Positions 24,681 through 35,936 of a stretch of 64,000 nt of DNA are shown piece by piece (position 1 is the first letter of the stretch; each line of letters opens with the position of its first letter). Where the stretch lies: NCBI GenBank assembly GCA_040437565.1, contig JBDOQK010000038.1, positions 1-64,000 on the forward strand, in the 5' to 3' direction. This DNA is from Albugo candida. Lineage: Eukaryota > Oomycota > Peronosporomycetes > Albuginales. Made by a program: the position numbers and the translations under genes. The notes beneath the pieces are model-generated. The model did not search any database. It worked only from the letters and a program-made list of their open reading frames with translations, and was not told the origin of the DNA.

Positions 24681-25589
24681 GAACCCAGTTGGTTAAAGAA
24701 TTTTGGGAACTCTAATTCCGTCATCATCTACTTTCGAAAACATTATGCGTTCATTTGTGCAATGTGTACCTGCTACTTATTCTGCTATACAACTGCGGTT
24801 GTTGTCTCACAGAATGCGACATTCATAGTCTTGAAGCGTATCACCGCCATAATATCTACCGCATCCTCCAGATTGTCTTTCCCCAGCCCATCAGGGATAG
24901 ATCGATACTAGCACTCGTAATCTCTCCGAACTCAACTGAATGAGTCTCGGTGGAAGCTATTTGATGACATTCTCCGTCGTCCACAGTCTATCCGAGACAG
25001 CTGAACGTGCTCCGGTACTATTATTCCGCTGGAAAACTGCTCTCTTATTGGGTTTGTACACCCAAAAGTCTCCCAACTACTCTACACAAGGACCTCCGTC
25101 TCGAAATAATTTTCCATCGCCGTCTCCACAATACAGAAGGTCTATATGCCACACTTTAGACTGTATCAAATGGACAGACCTTACCCAGCCGATCTAGACT
25201 AGTCTGGAACCAGCTCACGCAATAAAGGTAAAGTCAAGCGAAAGCCAAATGTAGTGTTCAATAATACGAACGCGATGCCTCCGCGGAAACGCTCATAGTA
25301 ATAATATGAGCCCGTTTTTCTTGGTGGTAACCGTTATTTTGGGACACAAAAAAAAGATTGCTGAGATGCAATTTCAATCAGCCTCAATACTTTGATAAGA
25401 AAGTAAATTGTAATGTCTATATTTCATTTCTTCCCGGATCTGCGTTTTCTATTGCTATCCGAGGCTATGAAGATATAGATGATCAATCCATTCGATAGAT
25501 TATTTCTCAATTGGCCTAATACCGTTGCATTTTTGCGCTTAGCTTAAAGCATGATTAAAGTGTTCTCCCTATCTATGCCAAAAGAAAAT
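24681..25589. other. No gene recognised
   Basis: Short frames only. I find no domain, tandem repeat or element end here. Confidence 0.35.
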
Positions 25590-26625
25590 GAGACTTTTTT
25601 CGAGGTTGAAAACATTTGCAAAGTGGCTATTGTCAGGAATAAACAATTTAGAAAAGGGATGGAAAGAAACGGGGACTGCTGACAATAACAAGCTCAATTT
25701 CGTTGACTGATGCAAACCGACTACTAGTGTTATAGTCTAAATTATTGAACGTGGTGCACGTTCACTGTTCTATCTCACTCCATGAGGTACGAACCAGAAC
25801 TGATGATCTAATTTGTTAAGGAGGTGGCTAACTATCAAAATCCCGCTGCAATCCGCGGTATGTATCGTCAAGTTTGTGTATCCATTAAAGTTCGAAGATC
25901 CCTTGTCGGCGTACATTCAGCCAATTCCTCGGAATTTAAAACATCAATTTCTCCTCTTGATATTTCATGCTGACTAAACTTCCTGACAAAGAAGCTACCT
26001 CAAGTGCGTATCACCTGGTACAAAGTTATTCATTTTGTATGAACAGACTTGCTGCTCTCCCGCCATGTTTCGTGTATAACTATGATGCTATTAATTATTG
26101 CTAGAACGTTTATATCGATTTACCTAGTACAAGCAAAGTGATAGCATACTTTCAATGCGCCAGAATGAATGAGGTATTGTCATGCAAGCGTGGACTAAAT
26201 CTGACAATTTGAATGAATTGAGAAAGAAATCGGAATTTTACAAGGCTGAGATTCTTTACTTCGTATGCAGATTCGTATGTGAGATCGTTAAAGTTGAACA
26301 TATCAAAGCTTTGCCTTTCCACCGAAGAAAAGTGTTCTCAATCGCCTTATCATGTTGTATTCTTCCTTCTTGCTCTATCGACATAGCTGTAATTTAGTTA
26401 AGTTCCGTTGGAAGTTTTTTTGTATTTCTTTGAAGGCTCCATTAAAACAACGGGTAAATCACATAAAGAAGAAAAAAGGATCAAATCAAGTTTGAATGAG
26501 TATGAAAATGAAAGTACCAGCATAGCTCCAGAAAATGGAGTCGTAAATTACGAGAGAGGATACATCGAGCACATTCAGCAACAAGTTGCGATATATTAAA
26601 ATGCCTGGAGATTTGATATAGATTC
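25590..26625 (+). repeat. Left copy of a long inverted duplication
   Basis: This stretch is the reverse complement of 50743-51650. Towards the gap (about 26300-26625) the two copies look identical, including a shared 63-codon frame of unknown function (26408-26599). Further out (25590-26290) they differ at many positions, and this copy carries about 125 bp near 25920-26050 that the other lacks. Both copies stop at an assembly gap. Confidence 0.85.
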
Positions 26626-26725
26626 NNNNNNNNNNNNNNNNNNNNNNNNNNNNNNNNNNNNNNNNNNNNNNNNNNNNNNNNNNNNNNNNNNNNNNNNNNN
26701 NNNNNNNNNNNNNNNNNNNNNNNNN

Positions 26726-27500
26726 ATAAAAACAGCAAGGAATCACCAGCAATTCATGACCCGCTTTACAGCTACTCTGAACGATTGATGCGAGGGCATC
26801 AAACAAAGCTTCAAACAAGAATGCACGATATCAGGGGATCATCTGAGTGAATCATATCCACTGCGATGTTGTTGACCGACGTTGCTTGTGATGATGCACA
26901 TCCAGAGCAAGTGCTGGTGTGACGGAATCTTCTACACGATTCAAAAATTGTCATGTATCTTGCAATCGCTTCTCGCAGCCATTATGTGGTACCCCATCCG
27001 CGTCTCTAGAGTCTTCACGACCAGCAGGGGATCACTGAACATCACAATGACACTCGACGCGTCTTTATGTCACCTCCATCTGCTAACAAGTCATGTTTCT
27101 TCCGTCCTTACTAATACTGATGCAAACTGAGCTTTAAAGAACAAGGAAGGCTTCAAGCGAGTACCACTTTGTCTATCATCAGACGCCAGGTTTCATGAAT
27201 AAGAATGTGAAATTTTCGGCAGCGGATCTTCAGCCGATAGATAAATTCAAAAACATCTGGTGATAAACCACATTGTCTTCATCCACTGTTTGGGAGAGAC
27301 TGATGCATCGTCTATGAGTCTTACCGATCCACAAGGAAGCTCGTTTCGGCTGGAATGAAGGAATTCGGATGGTGGTTGTTGCTTAAGGTTTGCGATGAAA
27401 AAAGGCAACGTTTGGAATTGTTATGTGTGCCGGAGATAGACGCAACTACATCGAAGGCCTCGCATTAAGGGCCCTCCAAGTCCATAACATGTGGATGTGG
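26726..27500. other. No gene recognised
   Basis: Sequence between a gap and the third copia fossil. It may hold further decayed integrase sequence on the minus strand, but no motif is clear enough to claim. Confidence 0.3.
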
Positions 27501-29700
27501 CACGAAGGTGGCGCGTGTGTACGGATGACTACAGAATTGCACGTCAAATGTCAGTACGATTCGATGAGCTAGGAATTAGTCAGAGGGAGGGATAGTTACT
27601 GGCTGATCAGAAAATGCGAATCAGATAGAGTACCTTCAAGCCACTGGTTTTGAAGCATCAGAGACAATTGAACTCGAAAGGCAAGAAAGAAGAGCGCAAT
27701 TTTAAAAAAAAAGGAATACAAATAGAATAGAAGCCTGAAAATATATCCGGGTTTGATTTCGATCCGATAAATCTTCCCTTATACGCAGGTGGGGCAATTT
27801 TTACGGCTGCGATCGATCAATTCGATCCCTGATGATGATGCGTCAGCCATCTTCTCGACGGTATCAAAAGCGAGGTGGCCCAAGCGTTTGTGTAAGTTCA
27901 TCAGTGTACACTTAATTTTACCATCGACTCGGTCTCCCGGTCGTTTGAGCGCAAAGCTGCATACACCACATTACTCTTGGCTATCAAAGTGGAATCTGCC
28001 TCCACATTTATCGTCAGGACATTATTTTCTTTCACAATCTCTAACACTGTTGCTCCATCCCTAGCGCGCTTAGATTACAGTTCTCCGTCAGTGTGTGACA
28101 ACACCACACCTTCTCTTTCCAATCTACAGTATGAGAGTAAGCTGTGCGCCACGTGTTCCGCATAGTACACATTGCTGACAGTGATTTTCCGATGCTCTCA
28201 ATCAACACGCTATTGCGTGTTGACAGTCCTCATTTTGCTGACCTCGGACGATTCGTCACAGTCTTCAGGATTCACTAATATCCCCGGGTCCATTATCAGG
28301 TGCCGGCTTGCACCACTGTCTAGTATCCATGTGTGCCTCGAAGTCTCGTAGTCTCTCCCTACGCTCAGCGCGAACGCCGAGTGTGGAGCATCAGCCCTTT
28401 CCTTGCAGTCTCTTTTGAATTGGCCAATCTCGTTGCACTCGTAGCAATGTTTCTGGTTTTAGGCGTCACCGCGTTTGCAATTGTTCTGACGCCACCACGG
28501 CCTAACCCTCAGCCTTAGTTGAGTTTCTTGTCCCACTGTCTACGATCGACAAATCTTAGAATGGGCTCGCGAAATCAGCTAGTTCTCATGGTTGCCGCAA
28601 ATGATCTCCGCGAATGCCTATCCATACGAGTAAACATCGCGCGTCTCTTCGCAGATATACTGCAGCACAAATCAAGCGGAGCAATTCGCTGCTCCCGCTA
28701 TCGCGATCAGATACTGGTACTGGTCGATTCAGTTCCTATTGTCCTGCTGCTTCGCTTTCATTAGTCGTGTCGCTTGGTCGACCGTGCTTTCCTTTTCATA
28801 CACCTCAAGCATCTCAAGTGCGCAACAATACAATCTTCTGCTGCCCAGCTAGCCTTTTTTTTGGCGAAGTAATTTCTGGCTGAGCCATTCAGGTACCGTT
28901 TCAGTGTCCTCAACTTGAATTCTTCGGGCCAATCATCCCCACTGACAAGCTGTGCCGCAATCAGTTCACCCAGAGCCCGCAAACCCCATTCTTGAAGCCC
29001 GATCCTACCCCGAATATACTTCCTTGCCCGTATAACCCTCAATTGGTTGCTTCATGTCCTTAATGCTTGGGATTTTGTATCCTTAGTTCTGTAGAGGAAG
29101 AAATTCCTGCTTAACCGCCAAACCCTGCATTGGTGGAACGAATTGTTCCGGGGCTCGACCCTGCTGTGGTGGGGCCATGAACGGTGATGAGTGGTTCGCT
29201 GGTGCGATCCTTATCGCTTCTCCAACCGAGTCCACTCTTGCTCTACTTTTTCTCGCCGCCAAGAATTGAGTAAATACGCTTTCAGCAGCTGGCATGTGGA
29301 CGTTGGAGTCAGCAATAGGGTGCTTGGTACGTTTGTTTCGATCTCGCGCCAGGTCGCGGATCAAACTTGCGATGAGTCCTTCCAATCTGTCCAACCAGTG
29401 GCTCCCGTCTTTAGAGGCTCTAATATCTCTCTTTCAAGTGGGAATCGCGCCTACACTCGCTCCTGCGCTGACCTGACCTGTAGTAATATCGCCAGCATTT
29501 GTAGCGTCTTCTGCAGCGTGGATGTCTCGTGCTGTCGTTGGGCTCATAGCTTTTTGATTCGTAGTACCGAAAAGGTAGATATAGAACTAAGACTTATATT
29601 AAACGACGTTGTCCTGTCCTCTCACACTCCTATGCCATCTACGACTCCATTGTGAACGCAGCCAACAGTCGTTGTACTCTAGCAGTGACAGTCTTCATAG
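27500..29700 (-). mobile_element. Third Ty1/copia fossil (gag, protease, pre-integrase)
   Basis: On the minus strand: a gag-like region (about 29400-28760, with a matrix-like segment WPEEFKLRTLKRYL), a zinc knuckle (CNEIGQFKRDC, near 28410-28450), a protease (WILDSGASRHL, near 28300-28335) and GAG-pre-integrase (LHKRLGHLAFDTVEKMA, near 27840-27905). Order and motifs are those of Ty1/copia. No reverse transcriptase or LTR is recognised, so it is a 5' partial copy; it has several breaks. GC content is visibly higher than in its surroundings, as in a different source family from the element at 108-4927. Confidence 0.75.
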
Positions 29701-30249
29701 AGTCGCATCGTTTCAACAATTGTATCGTCCACATGATGTCGATATGTGTGGAAGGTGGGAGAAGTTACGATGTACAAAATGATTAGCTAGATTGTCGATT
29801 TCCGCTATCCTTAAAAGCAATTTTTATGTGCGGACAGTTTTGCATAACGACAAACAGATGATATGTAGATAAGCGTTCTCATTCTAAGGAGGCAAAAATG
29901 GATGAGGCTGCATAAAAAACAGATGAGAGTCATAAAAGACAAAATCGAGAAGAAGAGGTGAAAGCTTCTAAATGAACCAAAGCGCAATTTGAAAAAAACC
30001 ACGTAATAGTCTCTAATTTGAAAAAGAATCGCAATGGAGCGCACTGACACGTACACGGTGCTCTGACATTTTAAGCCCTGCATTCGAAATAAGTTAGTCC
30101 ATGGCGACAAAGTACAGCATCGACTTGTTTGAGGGTGCCGTAAGAAGCCAAAAAAAAAAACGCCTTACTTACTGGTAGACTCTTACTTTTCTTTGTAAAA
30201 TCATCAAAATGGAGCGCATGTTGTAATCGGGAGCTGACTGCACTTTATC
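29701..30249. other. No gene recognised
   Basis: AT-rich intergenic sequence with only short random frames. Confidence 0.35.
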
Positions 30250-31250
30250 ATGCTCAAAAGCGTATTGTCTCGAAATGATAAGATGTCGATCCTACGAGCA
30301 GGTACCATGATAATAATCGAGAAGATCGTTATAACTTATTTTTGTCAAAATTATAGCATGTTGAACCGTCTTGGTGCATTTCAAATTCAAATTAATATTA
30401 AGTTCGGATACTTGGGAATTACCTGCAGTAGTTGCATTAATTCTGCTCATCATAATCAGTGCTATCTGATACGAATTAATAATGGCTTTCCGTTGAGTTC
30501 TCTAGAGGCGTATATGCAGGAGATGTGCCATCCCTTAAGTCACTGCAATGATAAACTTAAGCGGATCGATAAGATGCAGCCCTCAGGCTGCAATGTCATA
30601 TCTACATAGATTGGACTCCTTTAACTTTATCGCTAAATAAAGTAATTGAATTGTCTTTGAGCTCATGATTTCCATTCAGATAACTGAAGATGATTTCTGG
30701 TATGCGGAAGTCGCAATACCCAAAGTGAGACACCTCCGCGTAGAGTTGCGAAGCAATGATCATTTAAAAACTACAGACGCTCACAGACTATTGTCGTTCA
30801 TCAGAAAGCAGCTACTAAGCGCACAATCAGAAAAAAAATTCATGTTTGATTCTCATTTCCGTGTGCTTCTTGAAGTCAAAGTAGTCTTGTAGGAACTAGA
30901 AGACTATTTGGTAAGATGCGAATTGCAACGAAGTACATCCATTTCAAAGTCGTAACTTGTCATTTTTTGGGTATAAAAGCATTAACTGGTCACTGTATCG
31001 GAACACGCAAGACTTCTGTGAAATGTTCTCGGCTAGTGGCTTTTCTGCCTGCGGGCTCATCGATGCACATAAAGATTTGTGGTAATCTTTTTCCTGCCTT
31101 GATTAGAACCGTATCTGATTGTTCAACTGGAAAAAAGCGTTTCTTACCACGTCAACGTCCGCTCTTTGCAAACGGAGAAGATGAGACATCTTCTCATAAT
31201 GAACTTCATTACGCAGTAATTTCCGTTTGTCGTTTACTGTTGATTTAATC
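30250..31250 (+). pseudogene. Possible decayed CCG-family relative
   Basis: The first frame (30250-30609) has a hydrophobic N-terminal segment and CSSCINSAHHNQCYL, which lines up with CQECLVISAGFQKIYL of the CCG protein at 35 kb, each followed some 30 to 37 residues later by a CHxxxxC pair. The next frame (30665-30892) has DDFWYAE and, later, LLSFIRKQ, similar to DVFLFAQ and YLSRFMRKK in the same order in that protein. The canonical glycine is absent and the parts are in separate frames. The match is suggestive only. Confidence 0.35.
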
Positions 31251-33264
31251 CATCTCCTGGTCAGCAGGTCGTTTAGTGGCCCACAAGGTCATTGACAGTC
31301 TCATTTAACACAGAAATGACATGATTTTCAATCGTTTTTTGAGGCAGTCAATTTTATCTCTGTGTTCATGGCACATTGGAATGAAAAGTTCGGATCAGCG
31401 TCAATGGTTTTTTCAGACTTATGTCGCGCGTTCAAGCTTGATTGGTGCTGCGACGCGACTCGCTTCCAATTAAATGAACGTTTCGCGTAAGTTTTACGAA
31501 TATAGACCACTCGAAATCTCCGGTAAAGTCAATCTGATTTTATTTCATCCCCCTATGACAAACCCATTTAGGAGTCACACGGAATATCACACTTCTATTA
31601 CTCGCCATCACATTGTCAACGTTTCGGTAATGTATGCTGTCGGCTACACAGTATACTCATGGTGCTATGGCGTACTCCATGCTGTACTTTATGCCGCTTT
31701 GTTCCTCATTTCCAAACTGCAGAAACTCTGCTGACCGAAGAAAGATGCATTGCGTTGGTTAGCACTTCTCTACTGCTTCATCACCCAGAAAAGCTTTCAG
31801 ATTTAAATTTTGGTTCCTGACTGAGTTTAATAAGGTGAAAATCACATCTCTACTGATATATCAATTTCAGAGAAGTAGTAATTTGGCGTGGATACTACCT
31901 TGTTTTTGCTCGCATTTAATCATAAAGATATGACTCCGCTTTCAAGTCCAACGATTCTCCAAACGTCTGTTCCTAATGATTTTAACCGATCTCAACCCCC
32001 TGGAATCAGGTAGTTATTCATGAAACTTAATGAAACATCCCACATAATTCAGGTGGGGCGAGTTATGATAATCAACCTAATGTTTCAAGCCCTTTCGATG
32101 TGTTCCCGAAAATATCAACCCATCGATAGATCTATGAGCTGTGTCATTGCAATATGAAACGCTATAATGGGCCGAGACATGGGCACATGAATGAAGTCTG
32201 TGAGCAGGCAGAAAACATTCAAAACAAGGAAATGTGGCATCGCACATGTACAATAGAGAGTCGAAAAAAAAAGTAAAAGATATGTTGTCCTTGAATATTT
32301 TGCTAACATATACATGACACCGTCCTACTTCAAAAAAGCGATTAATTTATTTGATACTTAATGAGGCACTACAAAGCATTTTGATTAAAAATGCCATGGG
32401 TGCAAATTTACAAATTAAATTGTCTAAGAGCGAAGAGCACAAGGAGAAGGTTGTGATTCTCGAGACCTACTGGTCGCGTATCTGCTGATATTGTGTCTGA
32501 TCGTAGCCTTATGCGGTCCATGCTGCAAGTGATGACTTTCCAGCGAATCCGATGAGATATTTATCATCTAAGTATAAAATTGGATTGGGGCACTCACGTA
32601 TTCTTTCATGAAGAAGTAATCCTGTTGGACTTTCACTTATCAAATATGCCCCTTTGCGTCTGCTTGATTATTTGTACATTTTGAAGTGTGGTATATATCT
32701 AAGATATCGCTTCCTTCTTATCTCACCCAAACCTTGCTTCGATTAACTGAAAAAAACTGGCGTTGGCGATTTTCTCAAGCAAGACAATACCTATTTCGTT
32801 CGCGTGATTTGGTTCAAGTCGCAATTCGAGCAACTTCATCATGTCGCTTAAAGAAAATCTCGTTCTTCTTTATTGACTTGATATTCCAGCGAATAAATGG
32901 ATAATATGAGTATGACACGTACCGTTATAGCAATGGTTGAGGCGCGTAGATACATCGGGAAGTTGTTCTATCTCTGATGACAAATGCCTAGACTACTATG
33001 TATTGATCCGTATCATAACATTTTATCAGGATATAGCGATAGTCTTACCAGCATTCGTGCTATCCGTAACTACCAGTGCATCACATTTCAGATTATGGTG
33101 GTCGTTAAATGATGATACAACAAGTTACTCGTCCATCAAAAGGACCGATCAAATTATGTTGCTGCCGTGAGTTTGATCAATCGATTTTTGTCTTAGCAAG
33201 AGTAGACGAATTTTTCAATGTAAAATGTATTTTGCTTAAACGTTCTGTACACCTCGCCAATTTC
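31251..33264. other. No gene recognised
   Basis: About 2 kb of AT-rich sequence without a supported gene or repeat. The short frames at 31474-31734 and 32937-33170 show no motif. Confidence 0.35.
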
Positions 33265-34407
33265 TTACTCTTTCGTTTCTCGTAGGATGCGGATATCCTC
33301 TCTTATCAGTTGCCTGATCCCAACAGGACGCTCAAGTTGCATTTGATGAGCATCGTAAGATAGACCTGAGCAGCCTTTTCCGACACATGATCGCAGAACA
33401 GATGATGGTGCTTGACGCATCCAAACATATCCAGCAGAAGTAGATTCGAAATTGTAAGCGAAGAATACCTCCGTGCGCTCAAACAGACAAGCTGCACAAT
33501 CGAGAAATGTAAAACCTTTGTATTCGAATTGGACCAAAGCAATACTGCTTGCAAAGACGGGCCATAATTCTGGCGCGCGTTCTGATTCGGAATCGGACAT
33601 GACAATACGGTGTTCCTGAGAAGGCCAAACACCTACCGGTATTCTTTCTTTCGTAAATTTAATGGACTCAGCTCGTACGACTGATTGAGAATCTCCCTGA
33701 GATACGAAAATCTCATGATACATACAGAATTCGTATGGGACCGTTTGCAGCCGGATGCAATTATGCATAGTACGACATTCCAAAAGATTCTGAAATGGCC
33801 TTTTTGTTCTTTTCAAAAAAACTTTCGAGACGTCAAGTAATGACGAAGTTTTTGTGAGAACGTAAGGGTCTACAGTTGTAGGAAGATACCATTTGATGCA
33901 TTTAACACACGATTCTTCATTCGATGATGTGTAGTAAAGGACAATACAATTGCTCTTCGACGGCTGCAGTAGCTGATGATCAGATGGGCTGGGATATACC
34001 TCTATGTTTACGGCATCGTCTCCACGATATTGTTTACAAGCATCTGGCCTTAGAACTGTGACGTCACTGCATGTGGGACAATTCAATTCTTCTTCGATAC
34101 GAGACGTAAGAACAATCGCGTTCCACAACGAAGAAAGGAGCACCAATCGAGCACCTTCAATATTTTTTAGAATGCATCCGATACATGGCCATCGGTTGAG
34201 TACGGTTGCAGTGACATATATACAAAAGATCTTTTTTTGACGCAGCATTCCTAGGGTTTTCGGGAAGGTGAAGGCATCCTGAGAGGGTCCACTATACTTG
34301 CTCTTTCTTGGCATTCTTCTTTGCGCAATGAAATCAAGCACCCGTTTGATTCTTTTCAGATCCATCGCGTTCTTATTACGTGTCCAATGCAGTTGATTTG
34401 AGCTCAT
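33265..34407 (-). CDS. CCG-family protein, C-terminal 380 residues
   Basis: A 380-codon frame directly downstream of, and overlapping by about 30 bases, the signal-peptide-bearing CCG frame at 34376-35311. It has an ATG but no signal peptide. It contains further cysteine-pair modules: CIGC (residues 75-78) with a glycine six residues on, CPTC (110-113), CVKC, CAAC followed by TEVF, and CVGKGC near the end. This makes it look like the continuation of the upstream protein, either through an unrecognised splice, an assembly error or a true break; a separate gene is less likely. The last 120 residues match the remnant at 5317-5960, which shows this part is a real, evolving coding sequence. No enzymatic domain is recognised. 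Confidence 0.7.
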   Translation of the reverse strand: MSSNQLHWTRNKNAMDLKRIKRVLDFIAQRRMPRKSKYSGPSQDAFTFPKTLGMLRQKKIFCIYVTATVLNRWPCIGCILKNIEGARLVLLSSLWNAIVLTSRIEEELNCPTCSDVTVLRPDACKQYRGDDAVNIEVYPSPSDHQLLQPSKSNCIVLYYTSSNEESCVKCIKWYLPTTVDPYVLTKTSSLLDVSKVFLKRTKRPFQNLLECRTMHNCIRLQTVPYEFCMYHEIFVSQGDSQSVVRAESIKFTKERIPVGVWPSQEHRIVMSDSESERAPELWPVFASSIALVQFEYKGFTFLDCAACLFERTEVFFAYNFESTSAGYVWMRQAPSSVLRSCVGKGCSGLSYDAHQMQLERPVGIRQLIREDIRILRETKE

Positions 34408-35311
34408 GCTCCTTTTGCTTCTTTTCTATCAATCCGTGATGCTTTGGAAATATCAAGTCCATAATCTGACAGTCCTTCGGATCCCAACTGACAATGGTCA
34501 AACATAGATGTTGCAAGCAGTTGGATTTTATATCACTTGTTTCGTAATTGCTGGGAAACACGAGAAGCTCGGCTGAAAGTTGTCTGTGCTTATAAAATAA
34601 TAGATAGCCCCGCACAGCAAACCATTTACTGTGCATAGCTAAGCATTCCCGACATACAGCATCATTTGTGGGACCATGGATGATCATGCATCGAATTGAT
34701 GGGTCGACATACTGATTCTCTGTGGTATTAATCATTTCTTCTTCTTTCACTACTTGCTGCATAGTGTTCCCCTTTTTTTCACGAACTTTCCGTTTCGAAT
34801 ATTCTCCAGGGAAAAGAGCAATGCCGGTCGTTTTCTTACGCATGAATCTTGACAAATAGTGCTTATGATAAACGCTTTCTTTAATCGCTCCCGGCAACAC
34901 AATTCCATGCGATATCGATTGTGCAAACAAAAAAACATCTTGCTCGATGTTTTCGTCTCTGTTCACATTCGTGCTATACTGAGATGTAGTCATTACTAAA
35001 TGATCGATATCGTAATGTGTAGGTAGCCCAGTATATAGTAGACATTTTCTCCGAGAGTGGCAATGCAATAATATCGATGGCAGAATGTCTCCATATCCCA
35101 CAAGCCAGTAAAGTCTGAACCGATATCCCACTTGACGCAGATATATTTTTTGGAAGCCCGCAGAGATTACGAGGCATTCTTGGCAAGAGGAATGATCTGA
35201 ATCGGAGAGTGCTACTAACATGGCATGTGATAACCGAGAAGTAGATTGTGACATGTTGTGCATGAAAATCAGCGCAGCGACTAATAGCGGGCACGATCTG
35301 AAACTCCACAT
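34376..35311 (-). CDS. Secreted CCG-class effector candidate (CX2CX5G)
   Basis: I start at the ATG at 35311, not at the in-frame GTG upstream, because this gives a clear signal peptide (residues 1-25, with core LLVAALIFM). Residues 43-52 read CQECLVISAG, an exact CX2CX5G motif, at bases 35156-35185. This motif defines the CCG class of secreted proteins in Albugo, several of which are recognised by plant immune receptors. A second, glycine-less module (CRECLAMHSKWF) follows near residue 223, and the protein is 311 residues with many basic and aromatic residues in between. There is no RXLR. The next frame downstream carries more modules of the same kind. Role as a host-translocated effector is inferred from the class. 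Confidence 0.75.
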   Translation of the reverse strand: MWSFRSCPLLVAALIFMHNMSQSTSRLSHAMLVALSDSDHSSCQECLVISAGFQKIYLRQVGYRFRLYWLVGYGDILPSILLHCHSRRKCLLYTGLPTHYDIDHLVMTTSQYSTNVNRDENIEQDVFLFAQSISHGIVLPGAIKESVYHKHYLSRFMRKKTTGIALFPGEYSKRKVREKKGNTMQQVVKEEEMINTTENQYVDPSIRCMIIHGPTNDAVCRECLAMHSKWFAVRGYLLFYKHRQLSAELLVFPSNYETSDIKSNCLQHLCLTIVSWDPKDCQIMDLIFPKHHGLIEKKQKEHELKSTALDT

Positions 35312-35429
35312 ATTTGTATTCACAATATTTCTGCAAAAAATACCAGCAGCGACCTACAGAATAAGATGGTTTTATAAACCAATTAGTGATTTTCTCCTGG
35401 CTTCATCGAATACCATTAACAAAGTGCGC

Positions 35430-35936
35430 TACTTTTTTGCATGATTGAGAATTTGGTAGAGTGAACATCTTACTAGTTTCGGAGTGCTACACAAAACTTT
35501 TTCTTGTACGTGACAGTGCGAGTTCGAAGGTACGAACGGATCGCCCACCCTTGCAAAAAGCACACTGTATCAGCACCTTTGTCTCCTAAACATCACATTG
35601 TAAGTATCAACTTATACGCTATTGTTTGTGATGTGACGTCTGAAGTTCGGAGTCAAGCATTTCACCAAATTGGTTTTCTGATTACTTACTTACGTACCAT
35701 ATCTACTGAAATTGCAACTCGACTCTTGAAATCGATCAAACGAGCTCCGAATCGAGACCGCTTGCTCTATCATCTGATCGAAGAGCACTGCATACATTCA
35801 ACATCTGTGCTATTTGCGACGAGATTTCACGATTGTTGTTCCAGCTATTGATGAATATTTGAGCATCATTCAACTACAATTGAAACATGGCAACTTTTTT
35901 TCAATTGATTGCAGTAAATGATTAATTCGATGATAG
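35430..35936. other. Upstream region of the CCG gene, no certain gene
   Basis: A 115-codon plus-strand frame (35504-35851) starts at the ATG-equivalent position but shows no signal peptide or known domain. It is listed as unassigned. Confidence 0.25.

Noticed and set aside
28333-29655. Plus-strand frames over 28.3-29.7 kb
   Set aside because: They are antisense to the gag, zinc knuckle and protease of the third copia fossil.
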